From Moritella sp. PE36 (GTDB lineage Bacteria; Pseudomonadota; Gammaproteobacteria; Enterobacterales; Moritellaceae), in the NCBI RefSeq assembly GCF_000170855.1, contig NZ_ABCQ01000009.1, positions 62,001 through 126,000 on the forward strand: a DNA stretch of 64,000 nt, read 5' to 3'. How positions within the stretch are numbered: position 1 is the stretch's first letter; each line of letters begins with the position of its first letter. The notes under the pieces were generated by a model. That model was not told the DNA's origin. It saw only the letters and a list, made by a program, of their open reading frames with translations, and did not search any database. The position numbers and the translations under genes are program-made. Below are positions 1-8,901 of this stretch, one piece after another.

Positions 1-2
1 TA

Positions 3-440
3 CAAGAGATAGTGCATTCGGTTGAACACGTAGCCAATATGATTGCTGAAGTCAGTAATGCGGCGACAGAGCAATCTAGCGGTATTGAGCAAGTAAACCA
101 AGCCGTGAATCAAATGGATGAAGTGACTCAACAAAATGCGTCACTGGTCGAGCAAGCATCCGTTGCAAGCTCCGCTATGTCTGAACAGGTCAATCACATG
201 ACCCAGTTAATCCAATTCTTTAAGCTAGTACAAACAGAGCAAGAAGAACAACAAATGCAAAATGTACCACATCATCAAGGTGCACAACGTCAGCAAGGTA
301 CCCAACCCCGCTCAACGAATGCGAACCGCAACCGACGCAGTGGACAACCACCAGCTCAGCCAGTAACGGCGCAGAAAAAGCAATCCAATGACAAGGCAAT
401 CGCCGCATTATCAAATAACGACAATTGGGATGAGTTTTAA
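3..440 (+). CDS. Methyl-accepting chemotaxis protein, C-terminal end (5' end outside window)
   Basis: This is the end of a chemoreceptor that signals to CheA/CheW at the inner membrane. The reading frame is open from the window edge, so the sensor and membrane parts are missing. The visible part has the end of the MCP signalling coiled coil (VSNAATEQSSGIEQVNQAV, then NASLVEQASVASSAM) with its heptad pattern. A Gln/Asn/Pro-rich flexible tail of about 60 residues follows. The protein ends in NWDEF, matching the NWxxF pentapeptide that tethers CheR/CheB for adaptation methylation. That identification is family knowledge; the motif itself is visible. Its stop codon overlaps the end of the convergent scsD gene by four bases. 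Confidence 0.93.
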   Translation, partial: QEIVHSVEHVANMIAEVSNAATEQSSGIEQVNQAVNQMDEVTQQNASLVEQASVASSAMSEQVNHMTQLIQFFKLVQTEQEEQQMQNVPHHQGAQRQQGTQPRSTNANRNRRSGQPPAQPVTAQKKQSNDKAIAALSNNDNWDEF

Positions 441-934
441 CTCATCATTAAACGCCACCAGACCCCAGGTAAACTGGTAAATCCGGTGGTTAACCACTTA
501 ACCTCGCCATCTTTAATAATTATGATGGTGGGGGTTACTTTTACTTGCCAGTCGCTGCCCAGCTCATAGTTTTTATCGTTGATCACATCAAAGTCATACT
601 CATGATGTTGTAAGTATTTTTTCACCCGCAGATCTTCACCTGAGCTTAGCGCCACAGTAACCACCGGATAGTACTCCGACAACGTATCAACAGCAGGGCT
701 AACAAAACTACACACAGGGCACCAGGTTGCCCAAAAATAAACGACCACGGCTTGATCTTTACTTAACTCAGCAAGATCGACCTGCTCACCTTTCAATGTC
801 GTACCAACTAAAGCTGGAGGGTTATCTTTTGGTAAATCTTTGCCACGCCATACATCGACAGCAGTGGTAATAACCAGCGCTAACAACATAAATATTACTA
901 ATTGTTTTATCCAACCAAGTAGTCGTTGCTTCAT
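437..934 (-). CDS. scsD: ScsD-like membrane-tethered thioredoxin-fold disulfide oxidoreductase
   Basis: Protein of 165 aa with one N-terminal membrane anchor (about residues 9-27) and a periplasmic TlpA/thioredoxin-like domain. The active site is visible as FWATWCPVC and the cis-proline loop as VTPTIIII. It is the last gene of a three-gene minus-strand set (scsB, scsC, scsD), separated from scsC by 94 bases. In the Salmonella-type Scs system ScsD is the least understood member, thought to work in periplasmic thiol redox under copper stress. The family assignment is firm; the exact partner is inferred from the neighbours. Confidence 0.85.
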   Translation of the reverse strand: MKQRLLGWIKQLVIFMLLALVITTAVDVWRGKDLPKDNPPALVGTTLKGEQVDLAELSKDQAVVVYFWATWCPVCSFVSPAVDTLSEYYPVVTVALSSGEDLRVKKYLQHHEYDFDVINDKNYELGSDWQVKVTPTIIIIKDGEVKWLTTGFTSLPGVWWRLMMS

Positions 935-1028
935 CTAATCATTTCCTTTGGTCATACGCATACCAATATTAATACCAACTGCATTCAATAATGTGTGATT
1001 GATTCAATGCAATTGGTAGACTCGGTTG

Positions 1029-1778
1029 TTATTGCTTACGTTTAGCCGCAAGTGCCGCTTTAACTTGTTTCTCTAGTTGGCTATAAGGCACTAAACCACC
1101 GATAATTTGATCACCAAAGATAAGACCCGGCGTTCCACTTAGTCCAAACTCACGCATCAACGTCATACTTCTTTCAATTGTCGTTTCAGCACTCGCGGCC
1201 GTATTATCTAACCATTCATCCGTGCCGGTTATCTTACCCACTTTAGCGATAGCACCACTGTCTAAACGACTTGGACGCGACATTAACATTTTATGTAGAT
1301 CAGCAAATTTTTCAGGTTCATTTTCCCACACAGTTAAGGCTAAATCAGTTGCTTCTTTCGAACTTGGACCTAAGATAGGTACCAATTTATAGACCACACG
1401 TACTTCTGGGTACTCTTCAACTAAACGGTCTAATAATGGTTCAATTTTCTTGCAGTAAGGACAATTGAAGTCAGTAAAGTAAGCAATGGTTAATTCTGGA
1501 TTTTCAGCGCCCATCCACGGATCCATTTTGTTATTAAACAAAGCCGCTTGATTGTCATCTAAACTTTGATTTTGCTGCGCTTTTACTTTATTTTGTTCGT
1601 GTGCCTGCAGTGCAATAATCGCTTCTTTTAATATCTCAGGGTTGTTTACCAAGGCTTCTTTCAGCATTTGGTTAAACTCTGCTTTCGTATCGATTTTTAC
1701 CGGTTCAGCCCACGCCATTTGTGTTGCTAAAAGAGCGGCTGAAATAGTGGTGGAAAGTGCTAATAATTTCGTTTTCAT
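1029..1778 (-). CDS. scsC: ScsC-like periplasmic thiol:disulfide interchange protein (DsbA/DsbG family)
   Basis: Protein of 249 aa with a cleavable signal peptide (first ~24 residues, ending AWA). A helical N-terminal stalk (about residues 25-80) could mediate oligomerisation, as in Proteus ScsC. A DsbA-like thioredoxin domain follows, with NCPYC at about residues 105-109 and the cis-proline GTPG loop near 216. The family isomerises or reduces disulfides in copper-stressed periplasmic proteins and is kept reduced by ScsB. Here scsB lies immediately upstream with a 74-base gap and the same strand, so the pair is probably one transcript. Confidence 0.88.
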   Translation of the reverse strand: MKTKLLALSTTISAALLATQMAWAEPVKIDTKAEFNQMLKEALVNNPEILKEAIIALQAHEQNKVKAQQNQSLDDNQAALFNNKMDPWMGAENPELTIAYFTDFNCPYCKKIEPLLDRLVEEYPEVRVVYKLVPILGPSSKEATDLALTVWENEPEKFADLHKMLMSRPSRLDSGAIAKVGKITGTDEWLDNTAASAETTIERSMTLMREFGLSGTPGLIFGDQIIGGLVPYSQLEKQVKAALAAKRKQ

Positions 1779-1852
1779 TGTTATTCCTATCTATTAAATT
1801 TGTTTTCCGAATCGTCATACCCCACGCATACACGCAGGGCAGAAATTAATGA

Positions 1853-3940
1853 TTATTCGCCACTCGCTTGCTTAATTGCATTCATCACAGCATCGTCACT
1901 TAAAATGACCGGCAGTGGTATACCGCTTGGCGCCTTAGGCCCATAAACAATATTGAATGGCACTCCAAAACGGCCATTGTTTTGTAAATAATTTGTCACT
2001 TTTTCAGAACGAACAGTCCAATCACCTTCCATCGGCACCACATTTTCTGCTTGCAGTGTGCTGTATACAGGATCTTGCAATATCACTCCGATCTTATTGG
2101 CTTTACAGGTAATACACCAATCAGCGGTGATATTCACAAATACCGTATTGCCAGCTTGAACTTCCTGTTCGATTCGTACGGTATCAAGTTCTTGCCAAGC
2201 TAAGTCCTCAGGTAAACCATTTGACCATTTACTCGTTGTTAACGACGCCGCTAGCGCGACAGCACTACCAAGCAACAAGCCAACACTGACGCTGATAAGT
2301 ACTGCGCGTTTACCTTTAAGTTTTATCATGAAACCAATAAATATCAGGCTAACAACACTAAACAAACCATAAATAGCAAGCGTAGGTAAGAAACTAGACA
2401 GCAAGGTCACTAGCCATAAACAAGTCAGCATTAACAAGCCAGCAAACACAGTTTTTACTGAACCCATCCAACGACCAGGTTTAGGTAATAGACTGACAAG
2501 GCTTGGGAAAGTGGCAACTAACAACCACGGCAGAGCCATACCAATCGCTAAGGCAGTAAAGATAACAAATAAAGTTACCGTATCAGCACCCAGAGCATAA
2601 GCAACCGCCGTACCCAAAAATGGTGCGCTACAAGGCGTTGCGAGTAATGTCGCGAACATACCCTGCAAGAAATGCCCACGATTACTGTCATCACCTACGG
2701 TTGCTAATTTCGTTTGTACATTTGACGATAAACTAAATTCAAATGCGCCTAACATGTTTAATGAGAACACAGCGGTTATAACAACCATGGCAGCAATAAA
2801 CCAAGGACTTTGGAATTGGATACCCCAACCTATCGCTTGACCTGATACTTTTAATGCAAAGATGAAAGCGGCAAGTAGCCAGAACGACACTATGATACCA
2901 GCTGCAGAAGCAAGGAATTGTTGTCTGATTTTACCTTTCTCGAGTCTTGGCGCATCGATAATCGTGCTCAATTTCATGCCTAGAACGGGTAATACACACG
3001 GCATTATATTGAGGATCAAACCGCCTAATAAAGCGAACAGAACTATCCCGATCAGAGACTGGCCTGCAATAGTGACTTGCCCTGCAATAACAGGCGTCGA
3101 GAACTCTAACGCTTGCTCTGACGTGATGACGGTTAAGTTTAACGTTTTATCGATTAATTCAATCTCACCCAACCAACTACTGGCGTTAAATACCGCAATT
3201 AAATTATCAGCTGACTCTTCTACCGTCTTTAGTTTAAAGGCCGTGTCTAAGTCGCCATCGATCAATAATGTCGGGGTTTCACCCCAATTATAGCCAGATA
3301 TTGTCGCTTGTAATTGACTGTTAGCGTGATCCCATACTAATTGGATCGCGTTATTATCATCCACTTTTTTCGGTACTTGAGTGATGCTTTTATTATATAA
3401 AAACATCGCGTCAGCATCCGCTTGCAAGTTTTGAATTTCAACCGACATGTTGATGTCATAGTCCGTTAACACACAAATAGTCGTACACGAAGATAAGGTT
3501 AATGTACCCGCTAATATTAACGGTTTATTAATGTCTTCGAACTGTAACTGCATGGGAAAACTGACCGAATCGGTATAACCATAAGTCTCTAATCCAAGCA
3601 ATGAAAAATGCTTTGGTACTGGCCACTGCCAATTACTGTTAACAAGGTTTGTCGAATCTTGCCAATCAATACTTGGGGCGATACCACCTTCACCCGGCGA
3701 GCGCCAATAGGTTTTCCAGTCGCCAGAAAGCTTAACTTCAAGTACGGCGGGTACTGTGTTAGTGGTTGTATCCACTTGCCCAGTCAGCATAAAGCGTAAC
3801 TGAATTGGTGGGTGTGATGGTTCTTGTAACCAACCTGTTGTTTGCGCCGAAATACTCGCCGAGATAAACAGTAAACAAGTTACAAATAAGGTTTTTATTG
3901 TCTTCAAATCATGTCTCCAAAAAGTACTCAAAGTCATCAT
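1853..3940 (-). CDS. scsB: ScsB, DsbD-like membrane electron-transfer protein
   Basis: Protein of 695 aa that moves reducing power from cytoplasmic thioredoxin across the inner membrane to ScsC. Visible order: a signal peptide (to about residue 32); an N-terminal periplasmic domain with a CTTIC cysteine pair; a membrane domain from about 295 to 560 with the two DsbD-type cysteines (NIMPCVLPVLG and ATPCSAPF); and a C-terminal thioredoxin-like domain with DWCITC. The length fits ScsB rather than the shorter CcdA. Two adjacent Met codons make the start uncertain by one residue. It is the first gene of scsBCD. Confidence 0.9.
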   Translation of the reverse strand: MMTLSTFWRHDLKTIKTLFVTCLLFISASISAQTTGWLQEPSHPPIQLRFMLTGQVDTTTNTVPAVLEVKLSGDWKTYWRSPGEGGIAPSIDWQDSTNLVNSNWQWPVPKHFSLLGLETYGYTDSVSFPMQLQFEDINKPLILAGTLTLSSCTTICVLTDYDINMSVEIQNLQADADAMFLYNKSITQVPKKVDDNNAIQLVWDHANSQLQATISGYNWGETPTLLIDGDLDTAFKLKTVEESADNLIAVFNASSWLGEIELIDKTLNLTVITSEQALEFSTPVIAGQVTIAGQSLIGIVLFALLGGLILNIMPCVLPVLGMKLSTIIDAPRLEKGKIRQQFLASAAGIIVSFWLLAAFIFALKVSGQAIGWGIQFQSPWFIAAMVVITAVFSLNMLGAFEFSLSSNVQTKLATVGDDSNRGHFLQGMFATLLATPCSAPFLGTAVAYALGADTVTLFVIFTALAIGMALPWLLVATFPSLVSLLPKPGRWMGSVKTVFAGLLMLTCLWLVTLLSSFLPTLAIYGLFSVVSLIFIGFMIKLKGKRAVLISVSVGLLLGSAVALAASLTTSKWSNGLPEDLAWQELDTVRIEQEVQAGNTVFVNITADWCITCKANKIGVILQDPVYSTLQAENVVPMEGDWTVRSEKVTNYLQNNGRFGVPFNIVYGPKAPSGIPLPVILSDDAVMNAIKQASGE

Positions 3941-4190
3941 ATAGATACTTCAATACCAATTGTATTTAGTCGGTTGTCAATAAACAGGTTATGCAGAGTG
4001 CTTATCTTGTCAAGCGCAGTCACACATACCTTATCTATAGATGATCATAATAATTATTTAATATACCTGAGTTACAGAAAAGACTTAAGATTTTAATATC
4101 TAATAGTTAATATCAAATGGTTATTAACTATTAGCGACTTTAACTATGTCTAAGCTATAGCATCTTGAAGTAACTTGGGTATACAGAATA

Positions 4191-4562
4191 TTACTCGTCG
4201 AACTTACACAAGATGAGATGACGGCGTTGCGAAGGTACAAATGTATTGGTGAGGTAGGTAATATTAAGCGTCTGGCGCGTGAAATAATGACTGAACAGGA
4301 TGATCATCAAAATGACCATAACCAGTTCATCTATGTGGGTACTGGCTTTTTGCAACAGCCGTTCTGTCAGCTTACAAACGCCATCACTGCTATCAGTATA
4401 ACTGGCATTATAAAGTTCAACAGTCGTTGTTGCACTCAACGGTTCACCACTAGAGATAGGCTGATTAAATGCGTAAGCATTGTTAACCATACAAGCAATC
4501 AAAAACACGACTATTAATAGCAGGCTGATATTGGCATTGTTTGTTGGTATAGTGATGCGCAT
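4191..4562 (-). CDS. Small secreted or membrane protein upstream of scsBCD
   Basis: A 123-aa product with an N-terminal hydrophobic segment (about 10-31, ending NAYA, a plausible signal peptidase site) and a second hydrophobic helix at about 78-93. The C-terminus is short and basic and ends LCKFDE. I do not recognise a domain. Its position, same strand and 250 bases upstream of scsB, is where scsA-type genes lie in enterobacterial scs loci, so an ScsA equivalent is possible but unproven. The antisense frame of similar length is a shadow. Confidence 0.5.
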   Translation of the reverse strand: MRITIPTNNANISLLLIVVFLIACMVNNAYAFNQPISSGEPLSATTTVELYNASYTDSSDGVCKLTERLLQKASTHIDELVMVILMIILFSHYFTRQTLNITYLTNTFVPSQRRHLILCKFDE

Positions 4563-4909
4563 ATTTTTTTATGATTAAGCTTATGGTTGAATTCGTCATA
4601 GAGTCTCTTTTTACCGATAATCAGTAAATATCACAAGTCAGGCTTATTAAAATTACCCTTCTTTACCAAAAATGGCTAATAATCGCTGCTTTATACTAAA
4701 ATGTAGTGATGAATTTAATTAACTGCTGGTATTTTTGTGATTTTAGCCTAGAATCCCGCCCTCTAGTTCATTTCTCTTTATCCAGTGTTGATAACAAAAC
4801 GTATCGCGATGATTAAGTAGAATGAAAAAGCACAAAAAAGTTACCTGAGCTAATCTCTGATAAAGTAGCTTGGGTATATAACACTGAATAATCGCTAGGA
4901 AATAGACAC
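4563..4909. other. Intergenic region between divergent genes
   Basis: About 350 AT-rich bases between two divergent genes, which must hold both promoters. I see no strong hairpin, repeat or recognisable operator. Confidence 0.5.
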
Positions 4910-5233
4910 ATGGCTAAAGGTAAAAAGTACGATTTTAATTTGGTATTAGTAGACGGCTCTTGGACTGCTGAAATCGTGAGAAAAATCACATCTAAAAAAA
5001 CAGTTGTATCAAAAAGCCAAGCGGGCTTTGCTTCAGAAGAAGAAGCAAAGATTTGGGCTGAAACTGAATTAAAAGGTTTCTTACAAAACCAAATCGAACG
5101 TAACGCACGTCGCATTCGCCTCGTTTCAGAAAGCGTTGAAGAGAATGCAGAAGAGAGTGCTGAAGAGTCAGACGAATCTGACGAATCTGACGAATCTGAC
5201 GAATCAGAAGCATCAGAAAAAGACGACGCTTAA
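4910..5233 (+). CDS. DUF3622 family protein with acidic low-complexity tail
   Basis: A 107-aa soluble protein. The first ~75 residues are a compact domain (FNLVLVDGSWTAEIVRKITS and an AGFASEEEAKIWAE segment) that I assign to DUF3622, a small family of unknown function in marine gammaproteobacteria. The last ~30 residues are Ser/Asp/Glu only, encoded partly by a 9-bp tandem repeat, so tail length may vary between strains. It stands alone, with a perfect bidirectional hairpin after its stop. Confidence 0.75.
   Translation: MAKGKKYDFNLVLVDGSWTAEIVRKITSKKTVVSKSQAGFASEEEAKIWAETELKGFLQNQIERNARRIRLVSESVEENAEESAEESDESDESDESDESEASEKDDA
5171..5206 (+). repeat. Four tandem copies of a 9-bp unit (gacgaatct)
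   Basis: Four in-frame copies (the last with one change) encode repeated Ser-Asp-Glu. Changes in copy number would lengthen or shorten the acidic tail by three residues without a frameshift. Confidence 0.9.
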
Positions 5234-5263
5234 TATCTCCCCGATATAAGCAACGTCTTACTA

Positions 5264-5293
5264 CCATCGCTAATTACGCTTAATTAGCGATGG
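5264..5293. terminator. Bidirectional hairpin between convergent genes
   Basis: A perfect 12-bp inverted repeat (ccatcgctaatt / aattagcgatgg) with a six-base loop sits between the stop codons of the convergent DUF3622 and glutaredoxin-like genes. There is no long T-run, but position and symmetry fit a shared terminator. Confidence 0.7.
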
Positions 5294-5297
5294 ACTC

Positions 5298-5957
5298 TCA
5301 CATCAAATCTTTTATCGCTTGTAATACACCAACAACCTCAAACGCTTCTATCCGTCTTGTTCCCACATACAACAACGCATCACTTGAACCACCATATGCC
5401 TGCGCCAGAATGTTATAACGGATTTTCGCTTCACTGTTGTTATTAATATCCCATTCAATATATTCGATGCTATATGAATCAAAATCATCGCGAAGATCGC
5501 TACAGCGAGCACAGCTTCGAGTACTGTAAATCACCACCTTAGGTTGATTAAACTCATTAAAATGTTGTTTATAAACACGTTTATCTCGCCAAGAAAAAAT
5601 GCTGTCGCCTTTTATCTCGTACAGAAACTCATTGTAGCTACGAGCATTAAACCCGTTATAGATGTTATTGCCCACCACCAATACCGGTAGTGTTGTGCTA
5701 TCAACATATCTCTGTAATAGCTTTCTGCCTTCTGCATTGTCTTTTAGATCTATCACTTCAGGCTTTATCGATTTGCTTTTAAGGTGAACTAACGCAGCGT
5801 TACAAGGCGCACCACATTCGTCATGGACGAACAACAATGCTTTAGCAGTGCCACTGGCATTAAACGCCCCGTCCTTTTGCCAAATAAAACTAAGTAGGCT
5901 TGGATTATAGTGATTCACAAATGCAATCGCGGCTATAAGCACTATAAACTTTTTCAT
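5298..5957 (-). CDS. Exported or anchored protein with two glutaredoxin-like domains
   Basis: A 219-aa protein with a hydrophobic N-terminus (about 3-26: signal anchor or signal peptide). Two successive thioredoxin-fold segments follow. The first (about 38-105) carries HDECGAPC and a LPVLVVGNN cis-proline-like loop. The second (about 137-215) carries YSTRSCARC and a GTRRIEAF loop. Both CxxC pairs are intact, so a redox role is likely; the substrate is unknown. Tandem glutaredoxin folds with one membrane anchor are uncommon. No partner gene lies next to it, though scsBCD is close by. Confidence 0.65.
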   Translation of the reverse strand: MKKFIVLIAAIAFVNHYNPSLLSFIWQKDGAFNASGTAKALLFVHDECGAPCNAALVHLKSKSIKPEVIDLKDNAEGRKLLQRYVDSTTLPVLVVGNNIYNGFNARSYNEFLYEIKGDSIFSWRDKRVYKQHFNEFNQPKVVIYSTRSCARCSDLRDDFDSYSIEYIEWDINNNSEAKIRYNILAQAYGGSSDALLYVGTRRIEAFEVVGVLQAIKDLM

Positions 5958-6245
5958 ATCCCTTAATCCTTTCTATGTTGCGTTAACATCCATGGTCCAC
6001 ACTTGCGACTTTAACCATTGGAATAAGTGACATAACACTCATGACGCAGGTCAATATCTTACAAATTGTTAATGGGCAAAAGTGTACGAATTGTGAGTAA
6101 AGCAGGCAATCAGGGATTAGTATGAGATGAGCATTAACTTTCAATGTCTAATGCGTAACTAGAAATGTCGTCCTAATAATGGAGGAAATATGAGGACGTT
6201 AAAACGACCTCATATTTGGTAGGCGCTTAGCTTATAGTGGTACAG

Positions 6246-6461
6246 TTAAGCTTCTTGGTCAGCATGAGTCAGAATTAAATTGCTACCGTCAATTCTAACG
6301 TCTTTGTAACCCTTTAAATTTTCTGCAAGTCCATCAAGCACTTTTTCAGTAAGTGCTTCATCTGATAATTTATAAGTAGTTGTATTTTTACCAGACGTAA
6401 CATCACTTTTAACTTCAGATTGAATGCTGTTTAATAAATGTTGAAGGTCATCATTGTTCAT
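6246..6461 (-). CDS. Small conserved-looking protein of unknown function
   Basis: Seventy-one residues, starting at the Met preceded by a GGAG ribosome-binding site; an upstream in-frame start would add 15 residues but lacks one. The sequence (NDDLQHLLNSIQSEV...) predicts two helices and a C-terminal strand pair. No family recognised. It is divergent from the AraC gene on its right. Confidence 0.6.
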   Translation of the reverse strand: MNNDDLQHLLNSIQSEVKSDVTSGKNTTTYKLSDEALTEKVLDGLAENLKGYKDVRIDGSNLILTHADQEA

Positions 6462-6721
6462 ATTTAGACTCCATATAAATGTATATTGTTTAAGTTTTAT
6501 TGACATTTTTTATGGTAGGCTTTTTGTTCTTTCTATTCAATATATTGTTTAAAATAACAAATTTTAAGCGTAATTTGTATCGCGTGGTATTTTTAGTATA
6601 CGTTAGAGAAATAACTGCCCAAGAAGTAATTAATTAAAAACGCACAAATATTCTAGATTCAAACCGCATTTTATATTTAACTAAGTTGAGTGTGTATTTT
6701 CGTTTACAAGGAAGTAATAAA

Positions 6722-7573
6722 ATGACTGAGTTAGCGACTACGGATTGGCTTGAATTAAGTAAAGATGCTGAAACTGGCATTGAGACAATCAGAGCGCATT
6801 TTAATGGTCATGCATATGATCCGCATTGGCATGACAGTTATTTAGTTGGTATCACTGAACAAGGCGTGCAACAGTTTAACTGCAGACGTAATACCCACAC
6901 ATCTTTATCTGGCGGTAGCTTTCTACTTGAGCCTGGGGAAATACACGATGGCAAAGCACCTGAATATGGCGGCTTTACTTATCGGATGCTCTACATCCCA
7001 CAAGCATGGATAAAGGACAAATTTTTAGCCCTATTCGATAATATACCAAGTAGTTTTGAGCTTAACTTTGATTCCACACTATCGAGTAACAACGCACTGT
7101 CAGCCAGTATTTCATCTGCATTTTTATCGTTACACCATCAGGACCCGAAGATAGTGAAAGATGCTTGCTTAGATCAGATGTTAGAAAAACTAACCGCAAA
7201 TTTAGATTGGAGTAAAAAACGGTCTAAATCAGTTAAGATTGATGCCATAGCGCTTAAAACACAAGATTTCTTACATTCCAACATTTATACCGATATTGGT
7301 TTAGAGGATTTGTCTCGCGCAGTTGATGCTGATAGATTTAGAATAAGCCGAGCATTTAAAGCCGCTTTTGGCCTAGCGCCTCATGCTTATTTGATCCAAT
7401 TACGCTTAGTGAAAGCACGTCAATTACTCTCTCAGGGCTATCAACCAGTAGATGTAGCCAGCGAGCTATGTTTTGCCGATCAAAGCCATCTAGGACGCTG
7501 GTTTCGTCGAGTCTATAAATTAACCCCCGCAAATTACCAGCAACTCTGCACAAATCATCCAGACTATCGCTGA
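6722..7573 (+). CDS. AraC-family transcriptional regulator
   Basis: A 283-aa regulator with an N-terminal cupin-type sensor (HWHDSYLVGITEQG, then LEPGEIHDGK) and a C-terminal pair of helix-turn-helix motifs (SRAVDADRFRISRAFKAAFG, then VASELCFADQSHLGRWFRR). The start is set by AAGGAAG eight bases upstream of this ATG; an earlier GTG lacks such a site. The next gene is a LysE/RhtB exporter on the same strand. AraC regulators of this cupin type commonly control an adjacent amino-acid exporter, so that exporter, here frameshifted, is the expected target. Confidence 0.88.
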   Translation: MTELATTDWLELSKDAETGIETIRAHFNGHAYDPHWHDSYLVGITEQGVQQFNCRRNTHTSLSGGSFLLEPGEIHDGKAPEYGGFTYRMLYIPQAWIKDKFLALFDNIPSSFELNFDSTLSSNNALSASISSAFLSLHHQDPKIVKDACLDQMLEKLTANLDWSKKRSKSVKIDAIALKTQDFLHSNIYTDIGLEDLSRAVDADRFRISRAFKAAFGLAPHAYLIQLRLVKARQLLSQGYQPVDVASELCFADQSHLGRWFRRVYKLTPANYQQLCTNHPDYR

Positions 7574-7619
7574 CAATACCGAGATACTAATTACATCGTC
7601 ACTTTAATGGTATCTTGTT

Positions 7620-8226
7620 ATGACTACTTTATATTTAAACTTTTTGTTATTTGCTGTTGTTATCTCTATCACTCCAGGTCCAACAAACCTTATCGCGTTA
7701 ACCCTTGGTCATCGATATGGCATTAATTCTGCTTTCGCTTTTATCATTAGTGCTGCAAGTTCTGCGTCGTTAATTCTGTTACTAACGTCTCAAGGTATTT
7801 GCCAGTGTATTTATTACCTATCCTCTGTTACAACAAACAATGGCCTGGATAGGCTGTACATGGTTAATCTGGTTATCATGGAAATTATATTGGACGCCCG
7901 CTACAGCAACAGCAGATAACAGTGATTCCTTTACAAAGCCGAGTTGGATTCAAGGTGCAGGCCTACAATTCATTAACCCTAAAACATGGTTTATGGCCAT
8001 GACAGTCAGCAGCTTATTCAATACTGCTGACTCTCATAGTTTCAATCACAATCTAACCTTAGCAATAATATTCTTCTTCGTTGCTTGCAATACGCTTGTT
8101 TGCTGGACATTACTCGGACAATTAACAAGAAAGATATTAAGCAGCACAAAGCAAAGCGATACCATCAACAAAATTCTCGCGATCTTACTTTTGCTATCGG
8201 TGTTATCGGCTATGTTTACACTGTGA
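7620..8226 (+). pseudogene. Frameshifted LysE/RhtB-family amino-acid exporter
   Basis: Two overlapping frames together make one LysE-family protein. The first holds the N-terminal helix with the family signature SITPGPTNLIALTLG. The second holds the typical middle and end (WIGCTWLIWLSWKLYW, then GAGLQFINPKTWFMA, then the last helices). The switch is near 7790-7800: the second frame is already open there (ASVFITYPLLQQTMAWIG), in register with family members. A one-base frameshift therefore breaks the gene, unless it is a sequencing error. It would have exported an amino acid under control of the AraC gene upstream. Confidence 0.8.
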
Positions 8227-8250
8227 TAAATAACCTTTGCGCTTAGCGCA

Positions 8251-8589
8251 CTAAAAACGCGATAAATCGAGTGTGATGGGTGCGCCTAGCCATTGCACAT
8301 ACTCGGTGTGATCGCGTAAATCATCGCCTGTTACTGCATGTAGCAATACCGAAATCCCTTGCCTGTGTTCAATACACCAAGGCACAAACACCTCAAAATC
8401 GTCTGCTGTGAAAGAGGCTTGAAAACTCCACTGCGGGTGCGGCCCTACTGGTTTGGTATTGAAATTACCGACATAAAAGCCCAGCTCTTCACTGATATTC
8501 TTTCGTAATGCCTTAGCATGTACGAGTGATGATTCATCGAAATAAAAATGCGCATGATAGTCTGCATGACTGTTAACGGGCGTATCCAT
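8251..8589 (-). CDS. DOPA 4,5-dioxygenase family protein
   Basis: A 112-aa protein matching the short DODA-type family (PF08883): YHAHFYFDE near the N-terminus, GPHPQWSFQASF in the middle and GISVLLHAVTGDDLRDH near the end. These His-rich segments would form the metal site. The biochemical activity of bacterial members is mostly untested, so the substrate is unknown. It is convergent with the broken LysE gene. Confidence 0.85.
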   Translation of the reverse strand: MDTPVNSHADYHAHFYFDESSLVHAKALRKNISEELGFYVGNFNTKPVGPHPQWSFQASFTADDFEVFVPWCIEHRQGISVLLHAVTGDDLRDHTEYVQWLGAPITLDLSRF

Positions 8590-8778
8590 AAATACCTCAT
8601 AAAATAGGGCTATAACTCTCTGTTATAAGAATGCCTTATAAAATTGTTGATAACACAACGGGCTCAACATAACACACAGGGCTATTGCTGAATACGACCT
8701 TTACTTTCTTCACATTTGACATAGAAATGCAGCTAAAACCGCCACTAAAACCAACGCCAAAAAACACTAAATGACGTT

Positions 8779-8884
8779 AATTTACAGTGATTTACACTTA
8801 ATGTTGATTTACATTCTTTACCTTTGATTTACTGGTCATCGTAGTTTATTTTAGTATATGATAACGTAATACGAACAATTATCA
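8779..8884 (+). promoter_or_regulatory. Upstream region of the siderophore operon: repeated TGATTTAC motif and Fur-like half sites
   Basis: Exact TGATTTAC copies lie at 8788, 8805 and 8825, with a variant (taatttac) at 8778. Their spacing of 17-20 bases would put them on roughly similar helix faces. Further down, TGATAA (8859-8864) and TTATCA (8879-8884) form an inverted pair close to the start codon, reminiscent of Fur half-sites but with wider spacing than the classic 19-mer. Iron control is expected for such an operon; the octamer may bind a second regulator. Binding itself is inference. Confidence 0.4.
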
Positions 8885-8901
8885 TTTGGATTTCACTTAA
8901 T

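Noticed and set aside
4218-4517. A 99-codon frame antisense to the gene upstream of scsB
   Set aside because: Only one strand can be coding; the minus-strand product has a signal peptide, a membrane helix and a position next to scsB.
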